From: JAUYQR01 sp031415015
GTDB taxonomy: Bacteria > Pseudomonadota > Alphaproteobacteria > Rhodobacterales > Rhodobacteraceae
Length of the DNA stretch: 64,000 nt
Direction of reading: 5' to 3'
Assembly (NCBI GenBank): GCA_031415015.1
Contig: JANOQT010000014.1
Span: 1 to 64,000 of the forward strand
In this document: positions 49,901 through 58,324 of the stretch, piece after piece
How the letters are laid out: the number at the start of each line of letters is the position of its first letter
Numbering within the stretch: the stretch's first letter is position 1
Notes under the pieces: model-generated
Seen by the model: the letters and a program-made list of their open reading frames with translations, nothing else
What the model was told of the DNA's origin: nothing
Databases searched by the model: none
Made by a program: the position numbers and the translations under genes

Positions 49901-51583
49901 CTAATCCCCCAGCGCGGCTTCGAGGACGGAGGACAGGCGGTGCGCATCGGCGCGGGGAAGCGCCAGGTACGGCGCGTCCATCTGTTTTGCCAGCGCTTGC
50001 AGGCCCGGCTGTGGGCGATTGGCGGTGTCGATGATGAGGGCGGGCGTGGCGGTCGCGCGGATGAGGCGGGCGAATTGCAGGGCATCCGCTTCGGCCTGTT
50101 CGCGGTTGGCGGTGCCGTCCAGTGCGATGTTGCCGCGCCCGTCGGTCAGGATGGCGATGGTGGGGGTCAGGCCGCGCGATTTGGCCTGCTGTGCGGTGGC
50201 CATGGCCAGTTTCAGGCCGGAGGCGAGGGGGGTGCCGCCGCCACCGGGCAGGCCTGCGAGGCGGCGTTTGGTTTGGACAAGGCTGCGGGTGGGGGGCAGG
50301 ATCAGTTCGGCTTGCGTGCCCCGGAAGGCCAGAAGCGCGACGTGGTCGCGGCGGGAATAGGCTGCCGCCAGAAGCAGTTCTATCGCGCCCTTCGCCTCGG
50401 CCAGACGGGCGAAGGCGGCGGAGCCTGAGGCGTCGACGGCAAAGATCAGAACGCGGTCGGAGGTCTCGATGAAGCGCTTCAGGCGGATGTCTGAGGGGCG
50501 GACGAGGAGGGCGGCGTCGGGGCGGCCCAGACTTGCTTCGGCGGCTTGCGCGCGGCGGAGAGGTTGCCACGGGGCGGCGGCGCGCAGGGTGGCGACAAGG
50601 TCGATGCGCGCACCGGTTCCAAGGCGACCGGGGCGGGACGGCAGTGGGCGGCCCCGGCGGTTGCCGGATTTGGCGGCCCCGGTGCCGGTGGCACCCTTGA
50701 CGGCGCGGGCGGCGCGGCCTTGCGCGAGGCGTTGCAGAAGGTCGGCGGGGAGGGCGGCGCGGGCAGCCTCGACCAGAAGCTCCTCGGGGAGGGATTGGGT
50801 GTTGGTCTGGGATTCGGTCTGCTGGTCTGGCTGATCCTGCGGTGGTTCCGGCTGCGGCTGGTCGGGCATGTCGGACAGTGGCAGGGCGCGGTGGCCGTAG
50901 ATCAGATCGGCGGCAGTGAGGAGATCTTGCTCGGTGGTCCTGGAGCGGCCTGCGAGGGCTGCAGCGGCGCGGGCGGTGGCCAGGGCGAGGAGGGGCGCGC
51001 GGAGGGATTGGATACCCAGCTGGACGGCGGCCTCGATCAGGCGGTGCGCGGTGTCGGCTGGGGTTTTGATTTTGGGGAGAAGCGCGCGGGCGGCGGCGAT
51101 GCCTTGGGCGTCGAGGGTGAGAGGGGCAGTGTCGGACCACGGCTGGTCGGAGAGGTCGAGGAACAGGGCGAGGCGGTCGGTGAGGGCGGGGGCGAGCGTT
51201 TCATCGGGGTCGGCGGATTCGTCCAGCGCGATGAGGCAATGGCCGGGGGTGTCGAAGGAGGCCGCAAGGCGGGCGGCGAGGCCGGGGGGGCAACGTTCGG
51301 CCATGGCAAGGATCAGGAGGGCGGGGTGGGACAGGACGCCTTCGGTCAGGACCGGGCGGCCGGTGGCGAGAGTGGCCGAAAGGTCCAGGCCGCCAAAGAG
51401 GGCGTCGTCGGTGATGGTGGGGTGCAGGCGCTTGGCGGGCAGCGGGATGGCGGAAAGGGCGGTGGTGATGTGGTCGCGGACGGGGCCTGCGCGGGCGCGC
51501 AGCCATAGGCCTTTGAGGCCCGCCGGGTCGATTGCCAGCAGGGTCAGGGCGGTCTGGGCGCGGGTCCACGGCGTGTCGGCTAT
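49901..51583 (-). CDS. bchD: Magnesium chelatase subunit D
   Basis: BchD (about 560 aa) is the AAA+/VWA partner that joins BchI to BchH in magnesium chelatase. An N-terminal AAA+-like domain lacking a clear Walker A, a Pro/Gln-rich linker (QPQPEPPQDQPDQQTESQT) and a C-terminal VWA domain with MIDAS motif VDASGSAAFARL are visible. No ATG, GTG or TTG occurs in this frame near the expected N-terminus (ADTPWTRAQTAL); the only positionally suitable codon is ATA at 51583, which overlaps the bchI stop (CCATAG). The start is therefore uncertain. VWA residues are intact, so the gene should be functional. Confidence 0.85.
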   Translation of the reverse strand: MADTPWTRAQTALTLLAIDPAGLKGLWLRARAGPVRDHITTALSAIPLPAKRLHPTITDDALFGGLDLSATLATGRPVLTEGVLSHPALLILAMAERCPPGLAARLAASFDTPGHCLIALDESADPDETLAPALTDRLALFLDLSDQPWSDTAPLTLDAQGIAAARALLPKIKTPADTAHRLIEAAVQLGIQSLRAPLLALATARAAAALAGRSRTTEQDLLTAADLIYGHRALPLSDMPDQPQPEPPQDQPDQQTESQTNTQSLPEELLVEAARAALPADLLQRLAQGRAARAVKGATGTGAAKSGNRRGRPLPSRPGRLGTGARIDLVATLRAAAPWQPLRRAQAAEASLGRPDAALLVRPSDIRLKRFIETSDRVLIFAVDASGSAAFARLAEAKGAIELLLAAAYSRRDHVALLAFRGTQAELILPPTRSLVQTKRRLAGLPGGGGTPLASGLKLAMATAQQAKSRGLTPTIAILTDGRGNIALDGTANREQAEADALQFARLIRATATPALIIDTANRPQPGLQALAKQMDAPYLALPRADAHRLSSVLEAALGD

Positions 51584-52644
51584 GGCAGCACCTCGGTCAG
51601 GCAGCGGGCGACGCGGGCCCCGGACCCGGCCTCGTCCAATGGATCGCGGCGCAGGCGGTGGCTGAGGGCCATGGCGGCCACGGCGCGGAGGTGCGGGCGT
51701 TTGACGGTATCTGCGCCTTCGTATGCGGCAAGGGCGCGGGCGGCGCGCAGCAGGGTCAGCTCGCCGCGCAGGCCGTCGGAGCCGAGGGCGATGCACAGCG
51801 CAGCGCAGTCATGCAGGACGGTATTGGGGGTTTTGAGTTTCGGCAGGGTGTCGCGGGCGGCGAGGATTTGATTTCGCAGGGCGGTGTCCTGCGGCCGCCA
51901 GACCTTGATGAACTTGTCGTAGGCGTTCTCATACGCGTCGCGGCGGCGGATGACTTCGACGCGGGTGGCGATGTCGCGGGGCGAGGTGACTTCGACGGAC
52001 AGTCCGAAGCGGTCGAGAAGCTGGGGACGCAACTCGCCCTCCTCGGGGTTGCCGGAACCGACGAGGACGAAGCGGGCGGGGTGGCGGATCGACAGGCCCT
52101 CGCGTTCGACGACGTTCTCGCCGGACTGTGCGACGTCGAGCAGGAGGTCGACGATGTGATCCTCCAAAAGGTTGACCTCGTCGATGTAGAGGTAGCCGCG
52201 GTTGGCGCGGGCGAGGAGGCCGGGTTCAAAGGCCTTTTCGCCACGGGTGAGGGCGCGTTCGATGTCCAGCGCGCCGACGACGCGGTCTTCGGTAACGCCG
52301 AGGGGGAGGTCGACCACCGGGGTGGGTTTGGTGATCAGCCGGGTGGACGTGACATGCGCCCAGTCGGGGCAGAGGTCGGGGCGGGCGGAATTGACGGGGC
52401 AGCCTTCGACCGCCTCGATTGGCGGAAGGAGGGCGGCCAGCGCACGGACAGCAGTGGATTTGCCGGTGCCCCGGTCGCCGAACACGAGCACGCCGCCAAT
52501 GCCGGGGTCGATGGCGGTGAGGACCATGGCGAGTTTCATCGCCTCTTGCCCCACGATGGCCGAGAAGGGGAAGGGCTGGCGGGTGGTGGATTTGATGGGT
52601 CTGGGTGGGGGCATCGAGTTCATGGCGGGCTTTCGGTCTGTCAT
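51580..52644 (-). CDS. bchI: Magnesium chelatase ATPase subunit I
   Basis: AAA+ ATPase (354 aa) that drives Mg insertion with BchD and BchH. Walker A VLVFGDRGTGKSTAVRAL, Walker B GYLYIDEVNLLEDHIVDLLL, and the sensor part RFVLVGSGNPEEGELRPQL are intact. The start MTDRKPAMNSMPPPRP at ATG 52644 overlaps the crtA stop by four bases. At the 3' end its TAG stop overlaps the probable bchD start. Confidence 0.95.
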   Translation of the reverse strand: MTDRKPAMNSMPPPRPIKSTTRQPFPFSAIVGQEAMKLAMVLTAIDPGIGGVLVFGDRGTGKSTAVRALAALLPPIEAVEGCPVNSARPDLCPDWAHVTSTRLITKPTPVVDLPLGVTEDRVVGALDIERALTRGEKAFEPGLLARANRGYLYIDEVNLLEDHIVDLLLDVAQSGENVVEREGLSIRHPARFVLVGSGNPEEGELRPQLLDRFGLSVEVTSPRDIATRVEVIRRRDAYENAYDKFIKVWRPQDTALRNQILAARDTLPKLKTPNTVLHDCAALCIALGSDGLRGELTLLRAARALAAYEGADTVKRPHLRAVAAMALSHRLRRDPLDEAGSGARVARCLTEVLP

Positions 52645-53354
52645 GCGGCTTTGGCGGCTTGGGGCAGGGGGGGCTGGCCGTGCCAGAGGCCGTCGGCCCC
52701 CAGCACACGGAAGCGGGCGTAAAGTTCGTCGGTAAACCAGCCCTCATCCCGCACCGCCTTGATCGCGCGGCCATGCGGGCCGTCGCCGCGTGCGAACTGC
52801 GCCATGCTGGCGGCGTCGGGCCAGATCGAGAAGGTGACTTGATGCAGGAGGGGAACCTCGCCGATGCCGATCTTGAACATCACGTTCGGGTCCTGGCCGA
52901 TCACGGCGGAGATGTCAGGCACACGGGACCAGAACCGCAGCGCGCGGCTGGGTTTGACGGTGGCGCGGGTCAGGACGGCGAGCGGGCCAGCGGGGGCGTG
53001 CGGATCGGTTTCGGGGACGAACGGGTTGACGCCGGACCACGAGCCGCGTGCCGACAGGGGGGAGAGGAAGATGGAGCAGGATTCGGCAGCATGTGCGCGC
53101 CAGCGCTGCCAGACCGGACTGTTGGCAGTGCGGTCACGAGCGGTGGCTTCGTCCGGCCAGACGGCGAGAATCGCCCAGACACCCCAGTTCGGACGCGGGG
53201 TGAAGCCTTCGCCGGTGCCGGAGCCGCAGAGCTTCCAGAACAGGGCCTTTGATTCGTGGCGCAGCGCGAAGCGGGCGGCCCCCATCTGGCCGATCACCCA
53301 GAGGCGCGGGCCAAAGCCATTGAAGCGGAATAGGCTGAGGCTGGCGGTGGGCAT
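52641..53354 (-). CDS. crtA: Spheroidene monooxygenase
   Basis: Heme-containing monooxygenase (237 aa) that adds the C2 keto group of spheroidene to give spheroidenone under oxygen. Typical parts: SLFRFNGFGPRLWVIGQMG at the start, KALFWKLCGSGTGEGFTP and RATVKPSRALRFWSRVPD. I chose ATG 53354 (MPTASLSLFRF). It is the first gene of crtA-bchI-bchD-bchO, divergent from crtI, with two PpsR sites between. Presence of crtA indicates spheroidene-series carotenoids. Confidence 0.93.
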   Translation of the reverse strand: MPTASLSLFRFNGFGPRLWVIGQMGAARFALRHESKALFWKLCGSGTGEGFTPRPNWGVWAILAVWPDEATARDRTANSPVWQRWRAHAAESCSIFLSPLSARGSWSGVNPFVPETDPHAPAGPLAVLTRATVKPSRALRFWSRVPDISAVIGQDPNVMFKIGIGEVPLLHQVTFSIWPDAASMAQFARGDGPHGRAIKAVRDEGWFTDELYARFRVLGADGLWHGQPPLPQAAKAA

Positions 53355-53372
53355 GGCCCGTCCTTCCCGAAG

Positions 53373-53390
53373 TGTAAACGCAGTCTTACA
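53373..53390. promoter_or_regulatory. PpsR site near crtA
   Basis: TGTAAACGCAGTCTTACA: exact TGT-N12-ACA palindrome with the TGTAA/TTACA ends favoured by PpsR/CrtJ. It lies 19 bases upstream of the crtA start and 57 bases from the crtI-side site. Confidence 0.88.
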
Positions 53391-53447
53391 CTTTACGCCT
53401 ATCAGGGAAAGCGGAAATGGCCCATTTTGCCGCAGCATGAGCGATAT

Positions 53448-53465
53448 TGTAAATTAAACTGGACA
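53448..53465. promoter_or_regulatory. PpsR site near crtI
   Basis: TGTAAATTAAACTGGACA: exact TGT-N12-ACA spacing, left half perfect and right half slightly weaker. It ends 16 bases before the crtI start, so bound PpsR would block crtI initiation. Confidence 0.83.
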
Positions 53466-53481
53466 CTCTATCATCCACACC

Positions 53482-55053
53482 ATGATGCAAAGTCCGAAGC
53501 CCCCCCGCGCCACCGGTTCCCGCCCTCGCGAAGCCCATGCGATCATCATCGGCGCAGGGCTTGGCGGCCTTGCCTCGGCGATGCGGCTGGGGGCCAAGGG
53601 GTATAGGGTGACGGTGATCGACCGGCTGGACCGGGCGGGCGGGCGCGGGTCTTCGATCACCCAAGGCGGGCATAGGTTCGATCTGGGGCCGACGATTGTG
53701 ACGGTGCCGCAGATATTGCGCGAGTTGTGGGCGGCCTGCGGGCGCGATTTTGACCGCGATGTCAGCCTGACGCCGATGGACCCGTTCTATGAGATCCGGT
53801 TTCAGGACGGCGAGACGTTCACCATGCGCGGCGATGCGGCGGCGATGCGGGCCGAGGTGGCGCGGATTTCTCCGTCCGACGCCAAAGGCTTTGGGGCGTT
53901 CCTCAAGGGGGCGGAGGCGCGGTACCGGTTCGGGTTCGAGGACCTCGGCCGCCGCCCGATGCATCGGCTGATCGACCTGATCAAGGTGCTGCCGCAGTTC
54001 GCCTGGTATCGGGCGGACCGGTCGGTTTACGGCCATGCGGCGGCGCATGTGAAGGACGAACACCTGCGGTTTGCGCTGTCGTTTCATCCCCTGTTCATCG
54101 GCGGCGATCCGTTCCGGGTGACGTCGATGTATGCGCTGGTCAGCCATCTGGAGGCGGCGTTTGGCGTGCATTACGCGATGGGCGGGGTGCAGGCGATTGC
54201 CGATGCGATGGTGCGGGTGATCGAGGGTCAGGGCGGCGAGGTGGTGCAGGGCACCGAGGTGGACGAGGTTGTTGTGCAGGGCGGCCGGGCGGCGGGGGTG
54301 CGGCTGGTGTCGGGCGAGGTGTTGCCTGCCGATGTGGTCGTGTCGAACGCCGATGCCGGGCACACCTATGACCGGCTGTTGCGCAATGCGCCGAAGCGGC
54401 GGTGGACTCCGGCACGCCTGAAGCGGACGCGGTGGTCGATGGGGCTGTATGTCTGGTATTTCGGAACGTCCGGGACCAAGGAGCTGTGGAAGGATGTGGG
54501 GCATCATTCCATCGTCGTTGGGCCAAGGTACCGCGAGCACATCAAGGATATCTTCATTCGCGGGAAACTGGCGGATGACATGAGCCTTTACGTTCATCGC
54601 CCCTCGGTCACTGATCCGTCGGTCGCGCCGGAGGGGGGCGATACGTTCTATGCCCTCAGCCCGGTGCCGCATCTGGGGCATGGCGGGGTGGACTGGGCAG
54701 AGGAGGAGCCGAAGTACCGCGCCAGGATGGCGGCGGTGCTGGAGGAGCGGTTGATCCCCGGATTTCAGAAGCATCTGTCGGAAAGTCTGGTGTTCACGCC
54801 CGACACCTTCCGCGACCGCTATCTGTCGCCTTACGGGGCGGGGTTTTCAATCGAGCCGCGCATCCTGCAATCGGCGTGGTTCCGGCCGCATAACGTCAGC
54901 GAGGAGTTGCCGGGGTTGTACTTGTGCGGCGCGGGCACGCATCCGGGGGCCGGGGTGCCGGGAGTGATCGGGACGGCGGAGGTGTTGGGCAAGCTGGTGC
55001 CGGATGCGCCGGTTCGGTGGGAGGCCGCGGACATGCGGTTGGCGGCGGAATGA
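53482..55053 (+). CDS. crtI: Phytoene desaturase
   Basis: FAD-dependent CrtI (523 aa) that desaturates phytoene to neurosporene, the Rhodobacter-type three-step activity being likely given crtCDFA. The N-terminal dinucleotide motif AIIIGAGLGGLASAMRLGAKG (part) and the C-terminal block LYLCGAGTHPGAGVPGVIGT are diagnostic. Start at ATG 53482 or the next codon (MM). It overlaps crtB by four bases. It is the first gene of crtI-crtB-tspO. Confidence 0.95.
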   Translation: MMQSPKPPRATGSRPREAHAIIIGAGLGGLASAMRLGAKGYRVTVIDRLDRAGGRGSSITQGGHRFDLGPTIVTVPQILRELWAACGRDFDRDVSLTPMDPFYEIRFQDGETFTMRGDAAAMRAEVARISPSDAKGFGAFLKGAEARYRFGFEDLGRRPMHRLIDLIKVLPQFAWYRADRSVYGHAAAHVKDEHLRFALSFHPLFIGGDPFRVTSMYALVSHLEAAFGVHYAMGGVQAIADAMVRVIEGQGGEVVQGTEVDEVVVQGGRAAGVRLVSGEVLPADVVVSNADAGHTYDRLLRNAPKRRWTPARLKRTRWSMGLYVWYFGTSGTKELWKDVGHHSIVVGPRYREHIKDIFIRGKLADDMSLYVHRPSVTDPSVAPEGGDTFYALSPVPHLGHGGVDWAEEEPKYRARMAAVLEERLIPGFQKHLSESLVFTPDTFRDRYLSPYGAGFSIEPRILQSAWFRPHNVSEELPGLYLCGAGTHPGAGVPGVIGTAEVLGKLVPDAPVRWEAADMRLAAE

Positions 55054-56057
55054 TCGCGGCGCAGGACATGGAAGCGTGTCGGGCGGCCATTCGGACGGGA
55101 AGCCTGTCGTTTCATGCGGCCTCGCGTCTGTTGCCTGCGCGGGTGCGCGATCCGGCGCTGGCGCTGTATGCGTTCTGCCGGTTGGCCGATGACGCGGTGG
55201 ACGAGGGCGATGACAAGACCGGCGCAGTGCTGCGGCTGCGCGACCGGCTGGACCGGGTCTATGCGGGGCGTCCGGTGAATGCGGCGGCGGACCGGGCCTT
55301 TGCGGCGGTGGTTGAAGGGTTCGAGATGCCGCGCGCCTTGCCGGATGCGTTGCTGGAGGGGATGGCCTGGGACGCGGTCGGGCGGCGCTATGACGATCTG
55401 TCGGGGGTCCTCGCGTATTCGGCGCGGGTGGCGGCGGCGGTTGGCGCGATGATGTGCGTGTTGATGCGGGTGCGTGACGCGGATGCGCTGGCGCGGGCCT
55501 GCGATCTGGGGCTGGCGATGCAGCTGACCAATATCGCGCGGGATGTGGGCGAGGATGCGCGGGCGGGGCGGGTCTATCTGCCGCTGGAGTGGCTGGCGGA
55601 GGAGGGCGTGGCGCTGGAGCCTTGGCTGGACGCGCCCGTCGCTGATCCGGGGGTGCGGCGGGTGGTGCGGCGGCTGTTGACGCAGGCGGAGCGGCTGTAT
55701 CGGCGGTCAGAGGCGGGGGTGGCGGCATTGCCGGTGGCGTGCCGTCCGGGAATATTTGCGGCGCGGCTGATTTATGACGGGATTGGCGGGGCAGTGCGGC
55801 GGCAGGGCTGGGATTCGGTCGGCGCGCGGGCACGGACGACCAAGGCGCAGAAGATCGGCTGGCTGGGGCTGGCGGTGGCGCGGGCGGGTGCGGTTTCGGT
55901 GATGCCGCGCGTGGCGGTGCTGCATGCGCCGCCGGTGCCGGAGGTGGGGTTTCTGGTGCAGGCGGCGGCGCGGACGGCCCCATCGCGCGGGCGCAGTGAC
56001 GCTTTGCTGGGCGTTCTGGCACAGTTGGAGGCGCGGGACCGGGGGCTTTCGGCCTGA
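55050..56057 (+). CDS. crtB: Phytoene synthase
   Basis: Condenses two geranylgeranyl diphosphates to phytoene (335 aa). Both Asp-rich Mg-binding motifs are visible: LADDAVDEGDD and NIARDVGEDARAGRVYLP. The RTGSLSFHAASRLLPARVR start (part) is typical. ATG 55050 overlaps the crtI stop by four bases (ATGA). Length is normal for the family. Confidence 0.95.
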   Translation: MIAAQDMEACRAAIRTGSLSFHAASRLLPARVRDPALALYAFCRLADDAVDEGDDKTGAVLRLRDRLDRVYAGRPVNAAADRAFAAVVEGFEMPRALPDALLEGMAWDAVGRRYDDLSGVLAYSARVAAAVGAMMCVLMRVRDADALARACDLGLAMQLTNIARDVGEDARAGRVYLPLEWLAEEGVALEPWLDAPVADPGVRRVVRRLLTQAERLYRRSEAGVAALPVACRPGIFAARLIYDGIGGAVRRQGWDSVGARARTTKAQKIGWLGLAVARAGAVSVMPRVAVLHAPPVPEVGFLVQAAARTAPSRGRSDALLGVLAQLEARDRGLSA

Positions 56058-56096
56058 GTGGTTGGCGCGGGCGTTCGGATCAGTTAGTGTCCGCGG

Positions 56097-56564
56097 ATGG
56101 ATATTTATTTGTTCGGAACCTATTTATTGGCCTGTGGGGCTGCGGCGACAACCGGGGCGATGTTTTCGCCCGGCGCTTGGTATGAGGCGCTGAAAAAGCC
56201 GCGCTGGACCCCGCCGAACTGGCTGTTTCCGGTGGCCTGGACCACGCTTTACCTGGCGATGGCGGCGGCGGCGGCGCGGGCCTCGGCTGCAGAGGGCGCT
56301 TCGTTCGGGTTGGCGTTGTGGTCGGTGCAGATCGCGTTCAACACGCTGTGGACGCCGGTGTTCTTTGGCCTGCGGCGGCTGCGCGCGGCGATGGGCGTGA
56401 TGGTCGGGCTGTGGCTGTCGGTCGCGGCGACGATGGTGGCGTTCTTTGCGCTGGACCTGTGGGCCGGGCTGTTGTTCGTGCCGTACGTGGTTTGGGTCAC
56501 GGTGGCGGGGGCGCTGAATTTCTGGGTGATGCGCAACAACCCGGACGTGCCTGCCACCGCGTGA
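56097..56564 (+). CDS. tspO: TspO/CrtK tryptophan-rich sensory protein
   Basis: Outer-membrane-associated or membrane TspO/MBR protein (155 aa) with five hydrophobic helices, a negative oxygen-linked modulator of photosynthesis gene expression in Rhodobacter. The family signature KPRWTPPNWLFPVAWTTLY and WTPVFFGLRRLRAAMG are present. Its place after crtB matches crtK of Rhodobacter. The stop touches the end of the convergent SDR gene without overlap. Confidence 0.93.
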   Translation: MDIYLFGTYLLACGAAATTGAMFSPGAWYEALKKPRWTPPNWLFPVAWTTLYLAMAAAAARASAAEGASFGLALWSVQIAFNTLWTPVFFGLRRLRAAMGVMVGLWLSVAATMVAFFALDLWAGLLFVPYVVWVTVAGALNFWVMRNNPDVPATA

Positions 56565-57422
56565 TCAGCCGACCAGCATCTGCTGATACACCTGCGCAGA
56601 CAGTTTGCTGCCATCAGGATCAAGCCCGGTTTTCAGCCGGGTGAAGGTTTCGCCCCATTGTGAGGTGCGGAGCCGCAGCGGCGGCTGGTCGGCATGGATG
56701 GTGGCGAGGACGATGCCTGCCACCTCGTCCGGGGTCTGGAAGGTGTTGCCTGCGGCCTGACGCGCTTGGGCCACGCGCATGTAATCCTGTAGGATCGGGC
56801 GGTATTCGTCATCAAGGATGCCGCCGGTGGATTGCACCTGTTTCAGCGCGCTGGCGGCGAATTGCGACGAGATGCCGCCGGGTTCAACGATGGTGAAGGT
56901 GATTCCGAAACTGGGCGTGATGTAGCTGGCCATCGCCTCGATGAAGCCTTCGACGGCGAATTTCGCGCCACAGTACAGCTCGTTGAACGGCTGGCCGACC
57001 AGACCGCCGACCGAAGAGATGGTCACCACATGGCCCGAGCGCTGCTGGCGCATGTGGGGGATGACCGCCTTGGTGCAGCGCACGACACCCATGTAGTTCA
57101 GATCGGTGACCCAGTGGATTTCGTCCATGGTCGCCTGTTCGACAGAGCGGACGAAACCGGCCCCGGCGTTGTTGACCAGCACGTCGATGCGGCCTTCGCG
57201 GGCGATCACTTCGGCCACGGCAACGGTCACGCTGGCGTCGTCCTGCACGTCAAGTTGCAGTGTGTTCAGCATGGTGCCTGCCGCCATGGCGGCATCGAGC
57301 GGGCCACGTTTCGACAGGTCGCGCATCGTGGCATAGACCGTGTGGCCTGCCATCGCGGCCTGCGCCGAAAGGCTGGCCCCCAGACCGCTGGAGGTTCCGG
57401 TGACGAGGATTACCTTGGTCAT
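56565..57422 (-). CDS. Classical SDR-family oxidoreductase downstream of crtC
   Basis: Short-chain dehydrogenase of 285 aa with a complete active site: cofactor loop TGTSSGLGASL, NNAG (VLVNNAGAGFV), Ser in VVTISSVGGL and Y-x-x-x-K in ELYCGAKFAVEGF. The extended C-terminus (about 190-285) is as in the 280-aa SDR group acting on ketones, retinoid-like or carbonyl substrates. It lies 62 bases after the crtC stop on the same strand and is convergent with tspO, so it is probably transcribed with crtDC. Standard Rhodobacter clusters have no gene here; a carotenoid-modifying role is possible, unproved. Confidence 0.85.
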   Translation of the reverse strand: MTKVILVTGTSSGLGASLSAQAAMAGHTVYATMRDLSKRGPLDAAMAAGTMLNTLQLDVQDDASVTVAVAEVIAREGRIDVLVNNAGAGFVRSVEQATMDEIHWVTDLNYMGVVRCTKAVIPHMRQQRSGHVVTISSVGGLVGQPFNELYCGAKFAVEGFIEAMASYITPSFGITFTIVEPGGISSQFAASALKQVQSTGGILDDEYRPILQDYMRVAQARQAAGNTFQTPDEVAGIVLATIHADQPPLRLRTSQWGETFTRLKTGLDPDGSKLSAQVYQQMLVG

Positions 57423-57484
57423 AATGGCGGTCCTTAAAATGCGCTCCGCGCGGGAGTATTTCTCAAAACGGCAAATCTGTGCGG

Positions 57485-58324
57485 TCAGTCGAAGGTCCAG
57501 TTGAGGCGTCGGGGCACACGCAGCGCGATCAGCGGTTTCAGCAGGGGCTGGCGGTAGCGGATGAGGTCGAGCGCCTCATGGACGCCAGTGGTGACTTCGC
57601 CGTCGATGCGGGTTTGCACGAGGCTACGGGAATAGAACGGGGCGTCAAGCATGTTGAGCCGTTGCTGGGGCGTGAAGCCTGCATCGGCGCGGGTTTCGCG
57701 GCGGACCTGCCAGAGGCTGCGGCGGAATGGGGTCAGCGGCGGCGGGGCGATTTCGCGGACCTGACCCTGCGCGTCGATCTCTACGCCAAGCGCCAGAGTG
57801 GAGCCGTCGATGCGGGTGGCGTCGTAAAAACAGACGGCGCGGTCACGCAGCGGGTAACGGCCCCAGGTCCAGAAGCGGAAGTCCGCCTCAAGCGCAGCAG
57901 AGCCGAAGTTGGCGTCGAAATAGCCGTGCCCCTGCCAGCGGTGGCCTTGGGTCAGGTTGACGTCGATATGCGCGGTGGGCGCGAAGGGGCGCCAGATGTG
58001 GCGGGCGTCGGGGGTCAGCAGGACCTCGGTTTCGGTGATGGCTTGCGGGGTCAGGGTGATGGTGCCGCGCACCGGGGTGACCATCGGGGGTGCGCCGATT
58101 TCATCAACGGTGACAATCAGTTGGTGGCCGTTCCAGTACATCGACGAGGGCCCGACTTGCAGCGTGTCGCGGGACTGGCGCAGGGCGGGGCGGCCCCGGT
58201 CGGTCATGGTAAAGCGCGCGCCGGGCCCATAGGTGGCGACGTTGATGCAAGCGTGGTTCTGCGGGTCGCGGCGGCCCGACCATTTGTACCAGGGCGAGAA
58301 CACTGACCCTACGAAGCCGATCAC
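57485..58324 (-). CDS. crtC: Hydroxyneurosporene synthase (carotenoid 1,2-hydratase)
   Basis: CrtC hydrates the 1,2 double bond of neurosporene or lycopene. From GTG 58324 the protein is 279 aa and starts VIGFVGSVFSPWYKWSGRR, with the block DPQNHACINVATYGPGARF after it, both typical. The GTG overlaps the crtD stop as GTGA. However, the same frame continues upstream inside crtD with PPDGYAWWYLDGVSDDG, a recognisable part of longer CrtC proteins, yet has no ATG, GTG or TTG there. The true N-terminus is therefore uncertain. Confidence 0.88.
   Translation of the reverse strand: MIGFVGSVFSPWYKWSGRRDPQNHACINVATYGPGARFTMTDRGRPALRQSRDTLQVGPSSMYWNGHQLIVTVDEIGAPPMVTPVRGTITLTPQAITETEVLLTPDARHIWRPFAPTAHIDVNLTQGHRWQGHGYFDANFGSAALEADFRFWTWGRYPLRDRAVCFYDATRIDGSTLALGVEIDAQGQVREIAPPPLTPFRRSLWQVRRETRADAGFTPQQRLNMLDAPFYSRSLVQTRIDGEVTTGVHEALDLIRYRQPLLKPLIALRVPRRLNWTFD

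Noticed and set aside
53386..54774. 462-codon minus-strand frame opposite crtI
   Set aside because: His/Pro/Arg-rich with no motif; would cover the PpsR sites and crtI start; shadow frame.
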